The notes: generated by a model from the sequence alone, not told the origin. A stretch of 64,000 bases of DNA from Chamaelirium japonicum (GCA_947650365.1 OX393551.1:63419173-63483172), one strand, 5' to 3'; shown: positions 1 to 14,898, numbered from the stretch's first letter. Program-made: numbers and translations.

Positions 1-2870
1 AAAGGTGTGACTTTAACACCCATATCTGTGTGCCTAAAAAATAGAGTCTCATTACTAGAAGTGATCCCACTATTAAGGGATCCTTATTTATATATTAGAT
101 TACGAGAGTGGTGCAAGTGGGGCCACTCCAGTTGACAAGATCGTCTAAAATACAGGAGGGAACATCTATATATCAAAGGGGTGACTTTAACACCCGCATC
201 CATATGGCTAAAATATAAAAAGTCATAATTAGAAGATGCCTGATTATTGTGCGATCTATATTTATATAGCATATTATAAGAGGAGACCAAGTGGGGCCCA
301 TTCTTGTTGACAATGATGACTATATTATAGGGGGTACATGTATATGGCAAAGGGGGACTTTAACACCCGTATCTATATGGCCAAAATATGAAGATTTCCA
401 TAGCTAGGAAAGATCTCACTATTGTGGGATCCTTATTTATATAGTAGATTACAAAAGGAGTCTAAGTACAACCTACTCTAGTTGACAAGGACGATGACAT
501 ATAGGGGGTACATCTATATGTCATAGGGGTGACTTTAACACCCGTATTTGTATGGAAAAAATATAAAGCGTCTCATTTCTATGAGGGGTCACACTATTAT
601 GGTATCCTAATTCATGTAGTAGATTACGAGAGGAGTCCAAGTAGAGCCTACTTCAGGTGATAGGTCGACTCCATTATTGGGGGTATCTATGTTTCAAAGA
701 GGTAACTTTAACATTCATATTTATATGACCAAAATATAAAGAGCCTCATAGCTAGAAGGGGTCCTACTATTGTGGGCTCTTTATTCATATAGAAGATTAC
801 ACAAGGTAACCAAATGGGTCCCACTACATTATAGGGGAGGTATATTTATGTCTCAAATTAGTAACTTTAACTCCAGCATCTGCATGGCCAAAATATAAAG
901 AGTCCCATAGCTCAGTGGGATCCTACTATTGTAAGATCCTTATTCATGTAGTAGATTACGAGATTAGTCCAAGTAGGGCCCACTCTAATTTGTAAGTTCG
1001 ACTATATTTTAGGGGAGTACATCTATATGTCAAAAGGGTGACTTTAACATTCGTATTTGTATAACAATAATATAGAGTCCCATAGCTAGGAGGGGTCTCA
1101 CTATTATGGGATCCTTAATCATATAGTAGATTACGAGAGGAGTCCAAGTGGGTCCCATTATAGTTGATATGATCTACTATATTATAGGTGGGTATATCTA
1201 TGTTTCAAAAGAGTGACTTTAAAATCCGTATCTGTGTGGCAAAAATATAAATAATAATATAGCTAGGAGGGTTCCTATTATTGTAGGATCCTTATTCATA
1301 TAGTAAATTATAAGAGGAGTCCAAATGGGGTTCACTCTAGTTGAGAAGGTTGACTATATTAAAGAAGGGTATATTTATATATCAAAGGGGTGACTTTAAT
1401 ACTAGTATATATGTAGCAAAAATATAAAGGGTCCCATAGCTAGGATGGGTCCTACTATTGTGAGATCTTTATTTATGAAGTAAATAATAAGAGGAGTCCA
1501 AGTGGGGCCCACTCTAGTTGATAATTTTGACTACTTATTGGGGTACATCTATATGTATAAAGGGGTAACTTTGACACGCATATATATGCAACCAAAATAT
1601 AAAGAGTCTCATAGTTAGGATAGATCCTACTATTATAGATTCCTTATTCATATTGTAGATTATGAGAGTTGTCCAAGTAGGACCCACTCCAGTTGATGAA
1701 GTTCGACTATATTATAAGGGGGTACTTCATAGTATCAATGGGGTGACTTTAACCCCTACATCTGTGTGGCCAAAATATAAAGAGTTTCTTATCTAGGAGG
1801 GGGCCAACTATTATGGGATCCTAATTCATATTATAGATTATGAGAGGAGTCTAAGTGGGGCCCAATCTAGTTGATAAGGTTGACTAAATTATATGGGGTA
1901 TATCTATATATCAAATGGGCGATTTTAACATCTGTATCTGTGTGGTCAAAATATAAAGAGTCTCATAGGTAAGTGGGGTCCTACTATTATGGGATTCTTA
2001 TTCATGTATTAGATTATGAAAGGAGTCTAAGTAGGGCCTATTTCAGCTATCTAGGTCGTCTAAATAATAGGAGGTACATCTATATATCAATGGAAAACTT
2101 TAACACCCGTATCTATATTGCCAAAATATAAAAATTCCCATATCTTGATGGTGTCCCATTATTATAGGATCGTTATTTATATAGTAGATTATGAGAAAAG
2201 TCTAAGTGGGGCCCACTATGGTTGACAAGGCCGACATAATTAAAGGGGGCTATATCTATGTGTCAAAATGGTAACTTTAACACCCACATCTGTATAAGCA
2301 AAATATAAAGAGTTTTAAAACGAGGCGGGGTCCCAGTATTGTGGGATTCTTTTTTATATAGAAGATTACGTGGAGAGTCCAAGTGGGGTCCACTGTAGTT
2401 TACAAGGTTGATATAATATAGAGGGTATATCTTTGTGTCAAAGTGGTGACTTTAACACATACATATGTGTGGCCCAAATATAAAGAGTCCCATAGCTAGA
2501 AGGGGTTCTACTATTATGGGATCCTTATTTAAGTTGTAGATTATGAAATGAGTTGTAGTGTCCCACTCTAGTTAACAATGTCGACTACATTAACACCTGT
2601 ATCTTTGTGTCTTTCGAAATTAGATTATTAGAGGAGTCCAAGTAGGGCCCACTCTAGATGACAAAGTTGACTACTTATAGGGGCTATATCTATATATAAA
2701 GAGGGGTAACTTTGACAATCGTATATGTGTGGCCAAAATATAAATCGTATCATAGCTATAAGAGGTTCCAATGTTATGGGATCCTTATTCATATAGTAGA
2801 TTAAGAAAGAAGTCCAAGTGAGGCCCTCTCTAGTTGATTAAGTCGACTACATTATAGGAGGTGCATTTAT

Positions 2871-3045
2871 GTGTATATACTTAGTTTATGACTATGCAGA
2901 GATTCACAAAAAAATTCTATTAAAAATAAGTATTTCTATTATTTCTATAAAGTCACAATATTTCCACACTATCAAAATATTTTCATAAAATATTTTCATA
3001 TCCAGAGGGTCGAAACATTGACTGAAATGGAAATTTTGAACCTTG
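2871..3045. mobile_element. hAT-like non-autonomous element, copy A (right end only)
   Basis: Only the last 175 bp of the hAT-like element described under copy C are present. The left junction joins satellite (GGTGCATTTATGTG) directly to the interior of the element, and the right end is the normal terminus ending in CCTTG followed by GCTGTGAG. The missing left part points to a deletion or unequal exchange at this unit. It has no coding capacity. Confidence 0.75.
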
Positions 3046-6000
3046 GCTGTGAGGGGTCCTACTATTGTGGGATCATTATTCTTGTTGTAGATTACGAGAG
3101 GAGTCCGAATAGGGCCTACGTTAGTTGACGAGGTCATCTACTTTAAAGTGGGTACATCCAAGTAGGGCCCGCTCTAGTTGACAAGGTCGATGACATTATA
3201 GGGGGTACATCTATATATAAAATGGTATGAATTTAACACCCAATTCTGTGTGGCTAAAATATAAAGAGTCTCCTAGCTTGGAGGGGTTGTACTTTTGTGG
3301 GATCCTTATTTATCTAGTAGAAAACTAAAGGAGTTTAGGTGGGGCCTACTCAAATTGATAAGGTCGACTATATTATAGGGGGGTACATCTTTGTGTCAAA
3401 TTGGTGACTTTAATACCTGCATCTGTGTGGCCAAAATATAAAGAATTCCATAGCTATGAGAGGTTTCATTATTATGGGATCCTTATTCATATATTAGATT
3501 AAGAGAGGAGTTCAAATGGGGACATCTCTAAATGACAAGGTTGACTAAATTATAGAGGGTATATCTATGTATCAAAAGGGCGACTTTAGTATCCGTATTT
3601 ATGTAGCCAAAATATAAAGAATCCCACAGTTAGGTGGGTACCCACTATTATGATATCTTTATTCATGTAGTAGATTATGAAAGGAGTCCAACTGGGCCCT
3701 CTTCTATTGACAAGGTCGATTACATTATACAGTGTACATCTATATGTCAAAGGGGTAACTTTAACAACCACATCTGTATGGCTAAAATATTAAGAGTCTT
3801 ATAGCTAGGTGGGGTCTCACTATTGCAAGATATTTATTGAAAGGGGTGACTTTAACACTCATATCTGTGTGAGCAAAGTATAAAAAGTCCTATAACTAGG
3901 TAGGGTCCCACTATTATGGGATTTTGATTTATGTAGTATATTATATAATAAGTCCAAGTGGGGCCAATTCTAGTTAACTAGGGTTACAATATTATAAGTC
4001 GGTACTTTTTAGTGTCAAAAGGGTGACATTAACATCCACATCTATATGACCCAAATATAAAGTCTCATATCTAGGAGAGGTCCCACTTTGTAGGATCCTT
4101 ATTCATATGGGGCCCACTCAAGTTGACAATATCGACTACATTATAAGGGTTACATCTATACGTTAAATGGGTGACTTTAACATTAGTATCTGGGTAGCCA
4201 AAATATAAAAAGTCATATACCTAGAAGAGGTCCCTATTATTATGGGATACTTATTCATATAATAGATTACGAAAGGAGTCCAATTATGTCCAATTCTAGT
4301 TGACAAGGTCAACTATATTATAGTAGGGTACATCAATATATCAAAGGGGTAACTTTAACACCTGTATCTGTGTGGTCAAAATATAAAGAATGCCATAGGT
4401 GTATAGCATCTCACTATTGCGGGATCTTTATTAATATAGTAGATTATGAGAGGAGTCCAAGTAGAACACACTGTAGTTGACAAGGTTGACTACCTTATAA
4501 GGGGTACTTCTATTTGTCAAAGGAGTGACTTTAACACCCGTAACTGTGTGGCCAAAATATAAAGTTTCATATCTAGAACGGGTCTTACTATTATGAGATT
4601 TTTATTTACATTCTAGAAAAAGAAAGGATTCCAAATGGGGCCCACTCCAGTGTACAAGGTCTACTACATTATAAGGGTATATCTATATGTCAAAGGGGTG
4701 ACTTTAACACCCGTATTTATTTTTCCAAAATATAGAGTCACATAGCTAGGAGGGATCCTACTATTGTGACATCCTTATTCATATATTAGATTACAAGAGG
4801 ACTTCAAGTGGAGCCCATTTAAGTTGATAAAGTCGGCTATATCATAGGGGGTATATCGCTGTGTCAAAGGGGTAACTTTAACACCCGATTCTATGTGGCC
4901 AGAATATAAATAGTTTTATATCTAGGAGGGTACTATTTTTGGATCCTTATTCATATAGTAGATTACAAGAGTAGTACAAGTGGGGCCCATTCTAATTTAC
5001 TAGGATGACTACATCATAGTGGGTACATCTATAAGGCAAATGGGTAACTTTAACACCCGTATTTATGTGGTCGAAATATAATGAGTCCCATAGCTAGTAG
5101 AGGTTCTAATATTTTGTGATCTTTATTCATGTAGTAGATTACGAAAGGAGTCCAAGTGGGGCCCACTCCAGTTAATATGGTCGACTATATTTGAGGGGGG
5201 TAAATCATTGAGTCAAAGTGGTGACTTTAATACCCGTATCTGTCTTGAAAAATATAAAGAGTTCCATTGCTAGGAGGTCTACTCTATTATGGTATCCTTA
5301 TTCATATTGTAGATTACGAGATGATTCCAAGTGGGGCCTACTCCGGTTAACATGTCGACTCTATTATAGGTAGTACATCTATGTCTCTAAGGGGTGATTT
5401 TAACTCCTATATCTGTATGGTCAAAATATAAAGAGTCTCAAAGCTAGGATGGTCCCATTGTTGTAGAAATCTTATTCGTACAATAGATTATGAAAGGAGT
5501 CCAACTGTGTCCCAATATATTATGGGAGGTATATTTATGTATCAAAGGGGTAACTTTAATACCCATATCTGTGTGGCTAAAATATAAAGAGTCTCATAAC
5601 TAGGAGGGGTCCTATTATTGTGGGATCCTTAATCATATAGTAAATTACGAGAGGAGTCAAAGTGGGTCCCACTCCAGTTCATATGATCGACTATATTATA
5701 GAGGAGTACAGCTATGTGTCAAAGATGTGACTTTAACACCCGTATATATATGACCAAAATATAGAGTCCCAAAGCCAATAGGGGCCTCACTATTGTGGGA
5801 TCCTTAATTATATAATAGATTACGAGAGGAGTCCAAGTGGGTCCCACTTTAGTTTATATGATCTATTATATTATATGTAGGTATATCTATATGTCAAATG
5901 AGTAACTGTTATATAGTAGATTCTAAGAAAAGTTTAAGTGAGGCCCACTCCAGTTGATAAGATCAACTACATTATAGAGGGGTACGTTTATTTGTTAAAC

Positions 6001-6757
6001 ATGTGACTTTAACACCTATATCTATATGGCCAAAATATAAAGAGCCTCATAGCTAGGAGCAAGGTACAAAATCTCAAGAAATTTTACTAATTATCATGAA
6101 ATATCTCAGTTTTCTCTAACCTTGGCATGAAATTTCAGTTGTGATATCGAACGGAATAGAAGTCACGATAATATCACAATATTTCACACGGCATATTTAT
6201 CGGCACGAAATATTACGATTTATCGTACCAAAACATGCTAATTTACATAAATTTCCTAAAAATTTTAAGATATTTTAATTTTTTTTTTAGATTTTAGCAC
6301 CGAAATGTTGGGATTGACTAGTAATAAAAGGAGACTAGGGTTTAGCTCTCACTAGCTTATTTATATATAATAATGTTTAATTAAATATCATCTTACTTAA
6401 CTTTTATTTTCTATATTTACTTTAAGTTAATATATATAAATAAGCAAATACCTCCTATTTTATTTTTAGCTCAAGACTACACAAGAATGCACAAGACTCA
6501 AAAACTCAAATACAGAATACATGCTTTGTGAAGCTCTACACCAGTAGATATGGTACAAATATTATATAAATATTCCAAATTATGTATATATACTTAACTT
6601 ATCACTATGTAGAGATTCACTGAAAAATTTTATTAAAAAATAAGTATTTATATCATTTCTATAAAGTCGCAATATTTCCACTGTCGAAATATTTTCACAA
6701 AATAATTCCATATCCAGAGGATTGAAATATTGACTGAAATAGAAATTTTGAACCTTG
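3046..6757. repeat. Higher-order repeat unit, type I (A to B)
   Basis: This unit runs from the end of hAT-like copy A to the end of copy B, about 3.7 kb. It matches the units at 6758-10683 and 54682-58613 in order and phase. For example, the variant GCTATGAGAGGTTTCATTAT lies about 410 bp after the element end in all of them, and also after copies C and G. It ends in a truncated monomer in which most of the TTTAACACCC-to-TTCATATAG stretch is absent just before the element. The unit contains about 17 monomers plus one 698-bp element copy. Confidence 0.75.
6060..6757. mobile_element. hAT-like non-autonomous element, copy B
   Basis: This 698-bp copy starts CAAGGTACAAAATCTC and ends GAAATTTTGAACCTTG. 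It sits in the same monomer phase as the other copies, after CTAGGAG. Compared with copies C, F and G it lacks about 130-150 bp of the AT-rich interior around position 6460. It shows no coding potential. Confidence 0.75.
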
Positions 6758-9700
6758 TCTAGAAGGGGTCCTACTATTATGGGATCATTATTCATGTAGT
6801 AGATTATGAGAGGAGTCCGAATAAGGCCGACTCTAGTTGACAAGGTTGCCTACTTTAAAGGGGGTACATCGAAGTAGGACCCGCTCCAGTTGATAAGGTT
6901 GATGAAATTATAGGGGGTACATCTATATATAAAATGGTATGAATTTAACACCCACTTCTATGTGACTAAAATATAAAGAGTCTCCTAGCTTGGAGGGGTC
7001 CTACTTTTGTGGGATCCTTATTCATTGAATATATATCTAGAGGAGTTCAGGTGGGGCCCACTCTAATTGATTAGGTTGACTATATTATAGGAGAGTATAT
7101 CTTTGTGTCAAATTGGTGACTTTGATACTCGTATCTATGTGGTCAAAATATAAAGATTCTATAGCTATGAGAGGTTTCATTATTATGGAATCCTTATTTA
7201 TATATTAGATTACGAGATGAGTCCAAATAGAGCCCACTCCAAATGACAAGGTCGACTAAATTATAGAGGGTACATCTATGTGTCAAAGGGGTGACTTCAG
7301 TATCCATATTTCTGTGACCAAAATATAAAGAGTCCCACAATTAGGTGGGTACCCACTATTATGATATCCTTATTCATGAAGTAAATTATGAAAGGCATCC
7401 AACTGGGCCTATTTTAATTGCCAAGGTCTACTATATTATACAATGTATATCTATGTGTCAAATGAGTAACTTTAACAACCACATCTGTATGACCAAAATA
7501 TTAAGAATTCCATAGCTAGGCAGGGTCTTACTATTATGAGATATTTATTCATATAGTAGATTATAAGAAGAGTCCAAGTAGGGCCCACTCTGATTGACTA
7601 AGTCAACGATTATAGGGGGGTACATCTATGTGTCAAGGGGGTGACTTTAATACTCATATTTGTATGAGTAAAATATAAAAAGTCCCATAACTAGGTAGGG
7701 TCCCACTATTGTGGGATTCTGATTTATGTAGTTGATTATATGAGAAGTTCAAGTGGGGCCGATTCTAGTTAACCAGGGCGACAACATTATAAGGTGGTAC
7801 TTCTTAGTGTCAAAAGGGTGTCATTAACATTAGCATATGTGTGGCCCAAATATAAAGTCCCATAGCAAGGAGGAGTCCCACTATTGTAGGATCCTTATTC
7901 ACGTAGGGCCCACTCAAGTTGACAATATCAACTACCTTATAGGGGTTATATTTATACATTAAATAAGTGACTTTAACACTAGTATTTGGGTGGCCAAAAT
8001 ATAAAAAGTCCAATAGCTAGGAAAGGTCCCCATTATTATGGGATACTTTTTCATATAATAGATTATGAAAGGAGTCCAATTTTGTCCAACTCTAGTTGAC
8101 AAGGTCGACTATATTATTGTGGGTATATCAATGTATCAAAGGGGTAACTTTAATACATATATCTGTGTGACCAAAATATAAAGAATCCTATAGGTATATG
8201 GGTCTCACTATTGTGGGATCCTTATTTATGTAGTAGATTATGAGAGGAGTCTAAGTAGAACCTACTCTAGTTGACAAGGTTGAGTACTTTATAGGGGTAC
8301 TTCTATGTGTCAAATGAGTGACTTTAACACCCGTAACTGTGTGGCCAAAATATAAAGTCCCATAGCTTGGACGTGTCTTACTATTATGAGATCTTTATTT
8401 ATATTCTAGATTAAGAGAGGAGTCCAAATATGACCCACTCCAGTGTACAAGGTTTACTACATTATAAGGGTACATCTATATGTCAAAAGGGTAATTTTAA
8501 CATTCATATTTATTTTTCCAAAATATAGAGTCACATAGATAGGAGGGGTTCTACTATTATGGGATCCTTATTCATATATTAGATTATGAGAGGAGTTCAA
8601 ATAGAGCCTATTTAAGTTGATAAAGTCGACTATATCATAGGGGGTATATCTATGATCAAAGAGGTGACTTTAACACCCGCATCTATATGGCCAGAATATA
8701 AATAGTTTCATATCTAAGAGGGTATAATTTTTGGATTATTATTCATATAGTAGATTACAAGAGTAGTACAAGTAGAGCCCACTCTAATTTACAAGGACAA
8801 CTACATTATAGAGGGTACATCTATAAGGCAAAGGGGTTACTTTAACACCCATATCTATGTGGCCGAAATATAAAGAGTTCTATAGCTAGTATAGGTTCTA
8901 ATATTTTATGATCCTTATTCATGTAGTAGATTATGAAAAGAATCTAAGTGGGGCCCACTCTAGTTAATATGGTCGACTATATTTGAGGGGGGTAAATCTT
9001 TGAGTCAAAGTGGTGAATTTAATACCCGTATTTGTGTTGAAAATATAAAGAGTCCTATTGCTAGGCGGTCCACTCTATTATGGGATCCTTATTCATATTC
9101 TAGATTATGAGAGGATTCCAAGTGGGGCTTACTCTAGTTGACATGTCCACTCTATTATAGGTAGTACATCTATATCTCCAAGGGGTGACTTTAACTCCTA
9201 TATCTGTATGGGCAAAATATAAAAAGTCTCATAGCTAGGAGGGGTCCAATTGTTGTGGGATCCTTATTCATACAATAGTTTATGAAAGGAGTCCAAATGG
9301 GTCCCATTACATTATGAGGGGTATATCTATGTATCAAAGGGGTAACTTTAACACTCATATCTGTATGGCCAAAATATAAAGAGTCTCATAGCTATAAGGG
9401 GTCCTATTGTTGTAGGATCCTTAATCATATAATAGATTACGAGAGGAGTCTAAGTAGGTCCCACTCTAATTCATATGATCGACTATATTATAGAAGAGTA
9501 CGGCTAGCTATGTGTCAAAGGGGTGACTTTAACACCCGCAGCTGTATGACCAAAATATAGAGTCCCATAGCCAGGAGGGGCCCTACTATTATCAGATCCT
9601 TAATCATATAGTAGATTACGACAGGAGTCCAAGTGGGTCTCACTTTAGTTGATATGATCTACTATATTATATGTGGGTATATCTATGTGTCAAAAGGGTG

Positions 9701-10683
9701 ACTTTTATATTGTAGATTACAAGAAGAGTCTAAGTGGGGCCCACTCCAATTGATAAAATCAATTATATTTTATGGGGGTACATCTATGTGTCAAACGTTT
9801 GACTTAAACACCCATATCTATATTGCCAAAATATAAAGAGTCTCATAGCTAGGAGCAAGGTACAAAATCTTAAATTTTTTTACAAAATACTATAAAATAT
9901 CTCGGTCTTCTTAGACCTTGACACAAAATTTCTATTGCGATATCGAACGAAATGGAAGTCACGATAATATCATGACTTTTCGCATGATATATTTGTCGGC
10001 ACGAAATATCGCGATTTATCGTGCCAAAACATGCTGATTCACATTAATTTCCTGGAAATTTTGAGATATTTGAAATTTTTTGAGATTTTAGCTTCGAAAT
10101 GTTAGGACTGACTAGTTATAAAAGAAGAATGGGGGTTTCGCTCTCAGTAGGTTTTTTACACATAATAATATTTATTTAAATATCATTTTACTTAACTTTT
10201 ATTTTCTCTATTTACTTTAAGTTAATATATATAAATAAATAAATACCCCTCATTTGATTTCAATAAAAATATCAAAAAAATCAAAAACCAAATGAATCAA
10301 AAATTTTACTTTCAGTTTTATAAGGAAAAAATAGTTTTTGATTTTTCATAAAATTTGTATATGGAGAAAACTTGTTAAATCAACTCATTTTTAGCTCAAG
10401 ACTATATAAGAATGCACAAGAGTCACAAACTCAAATGCTTAATACATGCTTTGTGAAGCTCTATATTTGTAAATATGGTACAAATATTATCTAAGTATTC
10501 CAAATTGTGTATATATACTTGGTTTATGACTATCCAGAGATTCATTGAAAAATTCTATTAAAAAATAAGTATTTTCATCATTTCTATAAAGTCACAATAT
10601 TTCCACACTGTCGAAATATTTTCACAAAATATTTCCATATCCAGAGGGTCAAAATATTATCGAAATAGAAATTTTAAAACTTG
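6758..10683. repeat. Higher-order repeat unit, type I (B to C)
   Basis: A unit of about 3.93 kb from the end of copy B to the end of copy C. It is nearly the same length as the 54682-58613 unit (3.93 kb) and collinear with it throughout the stretches compared. It includes the truncated monomer near 9700 that precedes the element. Confidence 0.75.
9856..10683. mobile_element. hAT-like non-autonomous element, copy C (about full length)
   Basis: This 828-bp element has imperfect terminal inverted repeats. The left end is CAAGGTACAAAATCT, and the reverse complement of the right end reads close to CAAGGTTCAAAATTTC. The flanks suggest an 8-bp target duplication, GCTAGGAG on the left and GCTATGAG on the right, with one mismatch. 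Eight-base duplications and termini beginning CAAGG fit the hAT superfamily. The interior is AT-rich with no reading frame, so this is a MITE-like derivative. All copies have the same orientation and monomer position, so they descend from one insertion amplified with the satellite. Confidence 0.7.
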
Positions 10684-13600
10684 GCTATGAGGGATCCTAT
10701 TATTGTGGGATCATTATTCATATAGTAGATTACGAGAGGAGTCTGAATAGGGCCGACTTTAGTTTACAAGGCCACCTACTTAAAGGGGGTACATGCAAGT
10801 AGGGCATACTCCAGTTGACAAGGTCGATAAAATTATAGGGGGTATATCTATATATAAAATAGTATGAATTTAACACCCACTTCTTTGTGGTTAAAATAAA
10901 AAGAGTTTCCTTGCTTGGAGGGGTCCTACTTTTATAGGATCCTTATTCATCTAGTAGATAACTAGAGGAGTTCAGGTGGGGCCCACTTAAATTGATAAGG
11001 TCGATTATATTATAGGGGGGTACATCTTTGTATCAAATTGGTAACTTTAATACTCGCATCTGTGTGGCCAAAATATAAAGAATTCCATAGCTATGAGAGG
11101 TTTCATTAATATAAGATCCTTATTCATATATTAGATTATAAGAGGAGTCCAAATGGGACCTCTCCAAATGACATGGTCGACTAAATTATGGAGGGTACAT
11201 CTATATGTCAAATGGGTGACTTTAGTATCTGTTTTTGTGTAGTCAAAATATAAAGAGTCCCACATTAGGTGGGTACCCACTATTATGATATCCTTATTAA
11301 TATAGTAGATTATGAAAGCAGTCCAACTGGGCCCACTTCAATTGACAAGGCTGACTACATTATACAATATACATCTATGTGTCAAAAGGGTATTTTTAAC
11401 AACCACATCTATATGGTCAAAATATAAAGTCTCATAGCTAGGTGGGGTCTCACTGTTGCGAGATATTTATTCATATAGTAGATTATAAGAAGAGTTCAAG
11501 TAGGACCCACTCCGGTTGACCAGGTCGAAGATTATAGGGGGTATATCTATGTGTCAAAGGGATGACTTTAATACTTATATCTATCTGGGCAAAGTATAAA
11601 AAGTAGCATAACTAGGTAGGGTCTCACTATTATGGGATTCTGATTTATGTAGTAGATTATATAAGAAGTCTAATTGGGGCCGATTCTAGTTAACCAGGGC
11701 AACAATATTATAAGGGGGTACTTCTTATTGTTAAAAGGATAACATTAACATCCGCATCCGTATGACCCAAATATAAAGTCCTATAAAGGGCCCCACTATT
11801 GTAGGAACCTTATTCATATGGGGCACACTCAAGTTGACAATATCGACTACATTATAGGGGTTACATCTATACGTTAAATGAGTGACTTTAACATTAGTAT
11901 CTGGGTAGCCAAAATATAAAAAGTCCTATAACTAGGAGAGGTCCCCATTATTATGGGATATTTATTTATATAATAGATTATGAAATGAGTCCAATTATGT
12001 CCAACTCTAGTTGACAAGGTCAACTATATTATAGTAGGGTACATCAATGTATCAAAGGGGTAACTTTAACACCTGTATCTGTGTGGCCAAAATATAAAGA
12101 ATCCTATTGGTATGAAGGGTCCCACTATTGTGGGATCCTTATTCATGTAGTAGATTACGAGAGGAGTCCAAGTAGAACCTACTCTAGTTGACTACCTTAT
12201 AGGGGGTACTTCTATGCGTCAAAAGAGTAACTTTAACACCTGTATGGCTAAAATATAGTCTCATAGCTAGGACAGATCTTACTAATGTGAGATCTCTAGA
12301 TTACGAAAGGAGTCGAAATGTGGCCCACTCTAGTGTACAAGGTCTACTATATTATAAGGGGTACATCTATATGTCAAAGGGATGACTTTAACTCCCGTAT
12401 TTATTTTTCCAAAATATAAAGTCATATAGCTAGGAAGAGTCCTACTATTATGGGATCCTTATTCATATATCAGATTACGAGAGAAGTTCATGTGGATACC
12501 ATTTAAGTTAATAAAGTTGACTATATCATAGGGGGTATATCTTTGTGTCCAAGGGGTAACTTTAATATCCGCATCTATGTGGCCAATATATAAATAGTCT
12601 CATATCTAGGAGGGCATTATTTTTGGATCCTTATTCATATAGTAGATTATAAGAGTAGTACAAGTGGGGCCACTCTAATTTACAAGGACGACTACATTAT
12701 AAAGGGTACATCTATATGGCAAAGGGGTAACTTTAACACCCATATCTGTATGGCCAAAATATAAAGAGTCCCATAGCTAGTGGAGGTTCCAATATTTTAT
12801 GATCCTTATTCATATAGTAGATTATGAAAGAAGTTAAAGTTTGGCCAACTCTAGTTAATATGGTCGACTATATTTGAGGGAGGTAAATCTTTAAGTCAAA
12901 ATGGTGACTTTAATACCCGTATCTGTGTTGAAATTTATAAAGAGTCTCATTGCTAGGAGGTCCACTCTATTATGGGATCCTTATTCATGTTGTAGATTAC
13001 GAGAGGATTCCAAGTGGGGCCCCTCTAGTTGACATATCAACTTTATTATAGGTAGTACATCTATATCTCTAAGGGGTGACTTTAACTCCTATATCTGTGT
13101 GGCCAAAATATAAAGAGTCTCATAGCTAGGAGGGGTCCTATTATTGTGGGATCCCTATTCATACAATAGATTATGAAATGAGTCTAAATAGGTCCCATTA
13201 CATTATGGGGGTATATCTATGTATTAAAGGTGTTACTTTAATACTCGTATCTGTGTGGTCAAAATATAAAGAGTCTCATAGCTAGGAGGGGTCCTATTAT
13301 TGAGGGATCCTTAATCATATAGTAGATTACGAGAGGAGTCCAAGTGGGTCCCACTCCAGTTCATATGATCGACTATATTATAGGGGAGTATAGCTATATG
13401 TCAAAGGGGTGACTTTAACATCCACATCTGTATGACTAAAATATAGAGTCCCATAGCCAGGAGGGACCCTACTATTATGGGATCCTTAATCATATAGTAG
13501 ATTACGATAGGAGTCCAAGTGGGTCCCACTTCAATTGATTTGATCTACTATATTATAGGTGTGTATAACTATATATCAAAAGGGTGACTTTAAAACCCAA

Positions 13601-14640
13601 AACTGTATGGCAAAAATATAAAAAGTCATATAACTGGGAGGGTTTCTACTATTGTGGAATCCTTATTCATATAGTAGATTACAAGAGGAGTCCAAATAAG
13701 GTTCACTCCAGTTGACAAGGTCGACTACAGTAAAGGAAGGTATATTTATATATCAAAGGGTTGACTTTAACACTCGCATCTGTGTAGATAAAATATAAAG
13801 AGTCTTATAGTTTGGAGTACTCCCACTATTAAAGAATCCTTATTTATATAGTAGATTACAAGAGAAGTCTAAGTAGGGTACTCTTCAGTTGACAATGTCA
13901 ATAACATTATAGGGGTCGATACATCTATGCGTCAAAGGGTGACTTTAACACCCGTATTTTTATGGCTAAAATATAAAATATCCCATAGTTAAGTGGGGTC
14001 CTACTATTATGGGATCCTTATTCATATAGTAGATTACGAGAGGAGTCCAAGTAGGGGCCCATTTTAGTTAACAACTCGCTTATATAATAAAGGGTACATC
14101 TATGTGTCAAAAGGGTGACTTTAACATCCGTATCTGTATGGCTAAAATATAAAGAGTCTCATAGCTAGGAGGGGTACCACTATTGTGGTATCCTTATTTA
14201 TATAGTAGATTACGAGAGGAGTCCAAGCGAGGCCTATTCTTGTTGACAAGGTCGACTACACTATAGGGGGGTTATATTTATATGTCAAAGGGATGATTTT
14301 AACACCTACATCTAAGAGGCTAAAATATAAAGTCTCATAGCTAGAAGAAGTCCCACTATTATGGTATCTATATTTATATAGCAGATTACAAGAAGAGTTA
14401 ACATGGGTCCCATTCTAGTTGACAAGGTCAACTATATTAAAAGGGGGGAAATCTATGTGAGAAGGGGTTGATTTAAACACCTGCTTTTGTGTAACCAAAA
14501 TATAAAAAGTTTCATAACTAGAAGGGGTCCCACTATTGTGAGATCCTTAATCGTATAGTAGATTACAAGAGTAGTCCAAATGGGGATCACTTTAGTTGAA
14601 AAGATCGACAATATTATAGGGGTGTACATCTATATGCTAA

Positions 14641-14645
14641 AGATG
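14641..14645. other. Target-site duplication AGATG, left of the LARD-like element
   Basis: AGATG immediately precedes the left LTR and recurs at 26286-26290 directly after the right LTR. A perfect 5-bp duplication is normal for LTR retrotransposon integration. Removing the element restores a satellite monomer like the one at about 62460-62490. Confidence 0.92.
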
Positions 14646-14889
14646 TGTAATGACTGGCATTACAGGGTGTTTTCGCCCGGAGCAACCCATACTTATTTAA
14701 TATTATTTTAATCACGTAGCTAGAATAATTATTAGAAATCCTTGATGGCGATGCCGTTGGTTGTACTCAAGCGGGACCAGGCAGTGGGTCCCGAGTACGG
14801 GTCACGAGGCTACACTGGAGGTGTAGTGATTGTTAACGAGCATATGAGCACGTGTAACGATGCATGGCATGATTCTTTTTTTTTATAAT

Positions 14890-14898
14890 TATAAATAG
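14890..14898 (+). promoter_or_regulatory. TATA-like box in the 5' LTR
   Basis: TATAAATAG lies 245 bp into the LTR, at the same place as in the 3' LTR (22016-22024). It is preceded by a T-rich run and followed by a palindrome. It is the best promoter candidate for element transcription. The start site itself is inferred. Confidence 0.55.

Larger units (their letters stand above)
1..14640. repeat. Satellite array block 1, monomer about 176 bp
   Basis: Head-to-tail diverged copies of an AT-rich monomer of about 176 bp, roughly 73 after subtracting the embedded hAT-like copies. Landmarks in order within the monomer are GACTTTAACACCCGTATC, GGCCAAAATATAAAGAGTC, CATAGCTAGGAGGGGTCC, a dyad near CCCACTATTGTGGGATCC, TTCATATAGTAGATTACGAG, GGAGTCCAAGTGGGGCCCAC, GTTGACAAGGTCGACTA, and TACATCTATGTGTCAAAGG. 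Neighbouring monomers differ a good deal, while monomers several kilobases apart match closely, which is the sign of higher-order repeats. Differences are mostly C/T and G/A changes, as expected for methylated plant heterochromatin. No gene is visible. A monomer length of 150-180 bp is typical of plant centromeric and subtelomeric satellites, but location cannot be proved from sequence alone. Confidence 0.95.

Noticed and set aside
6580-6843. Recurring minus-strand peptides (PLIIYYMNNDPIIVGPL-like) in satellite monomers
   Set aside because: They recur because the monomer recurs. The 176-bp length is not a multiple of three, so no frame runs through successive monomers.
1-14640. Regularly spaced repeats considered as a CRISPR-like array
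   Set aside because: The whole 176-bp unit is repeated with gradual divergence. There are no unique spacers and no cas genes, and the setting is a plant genome.
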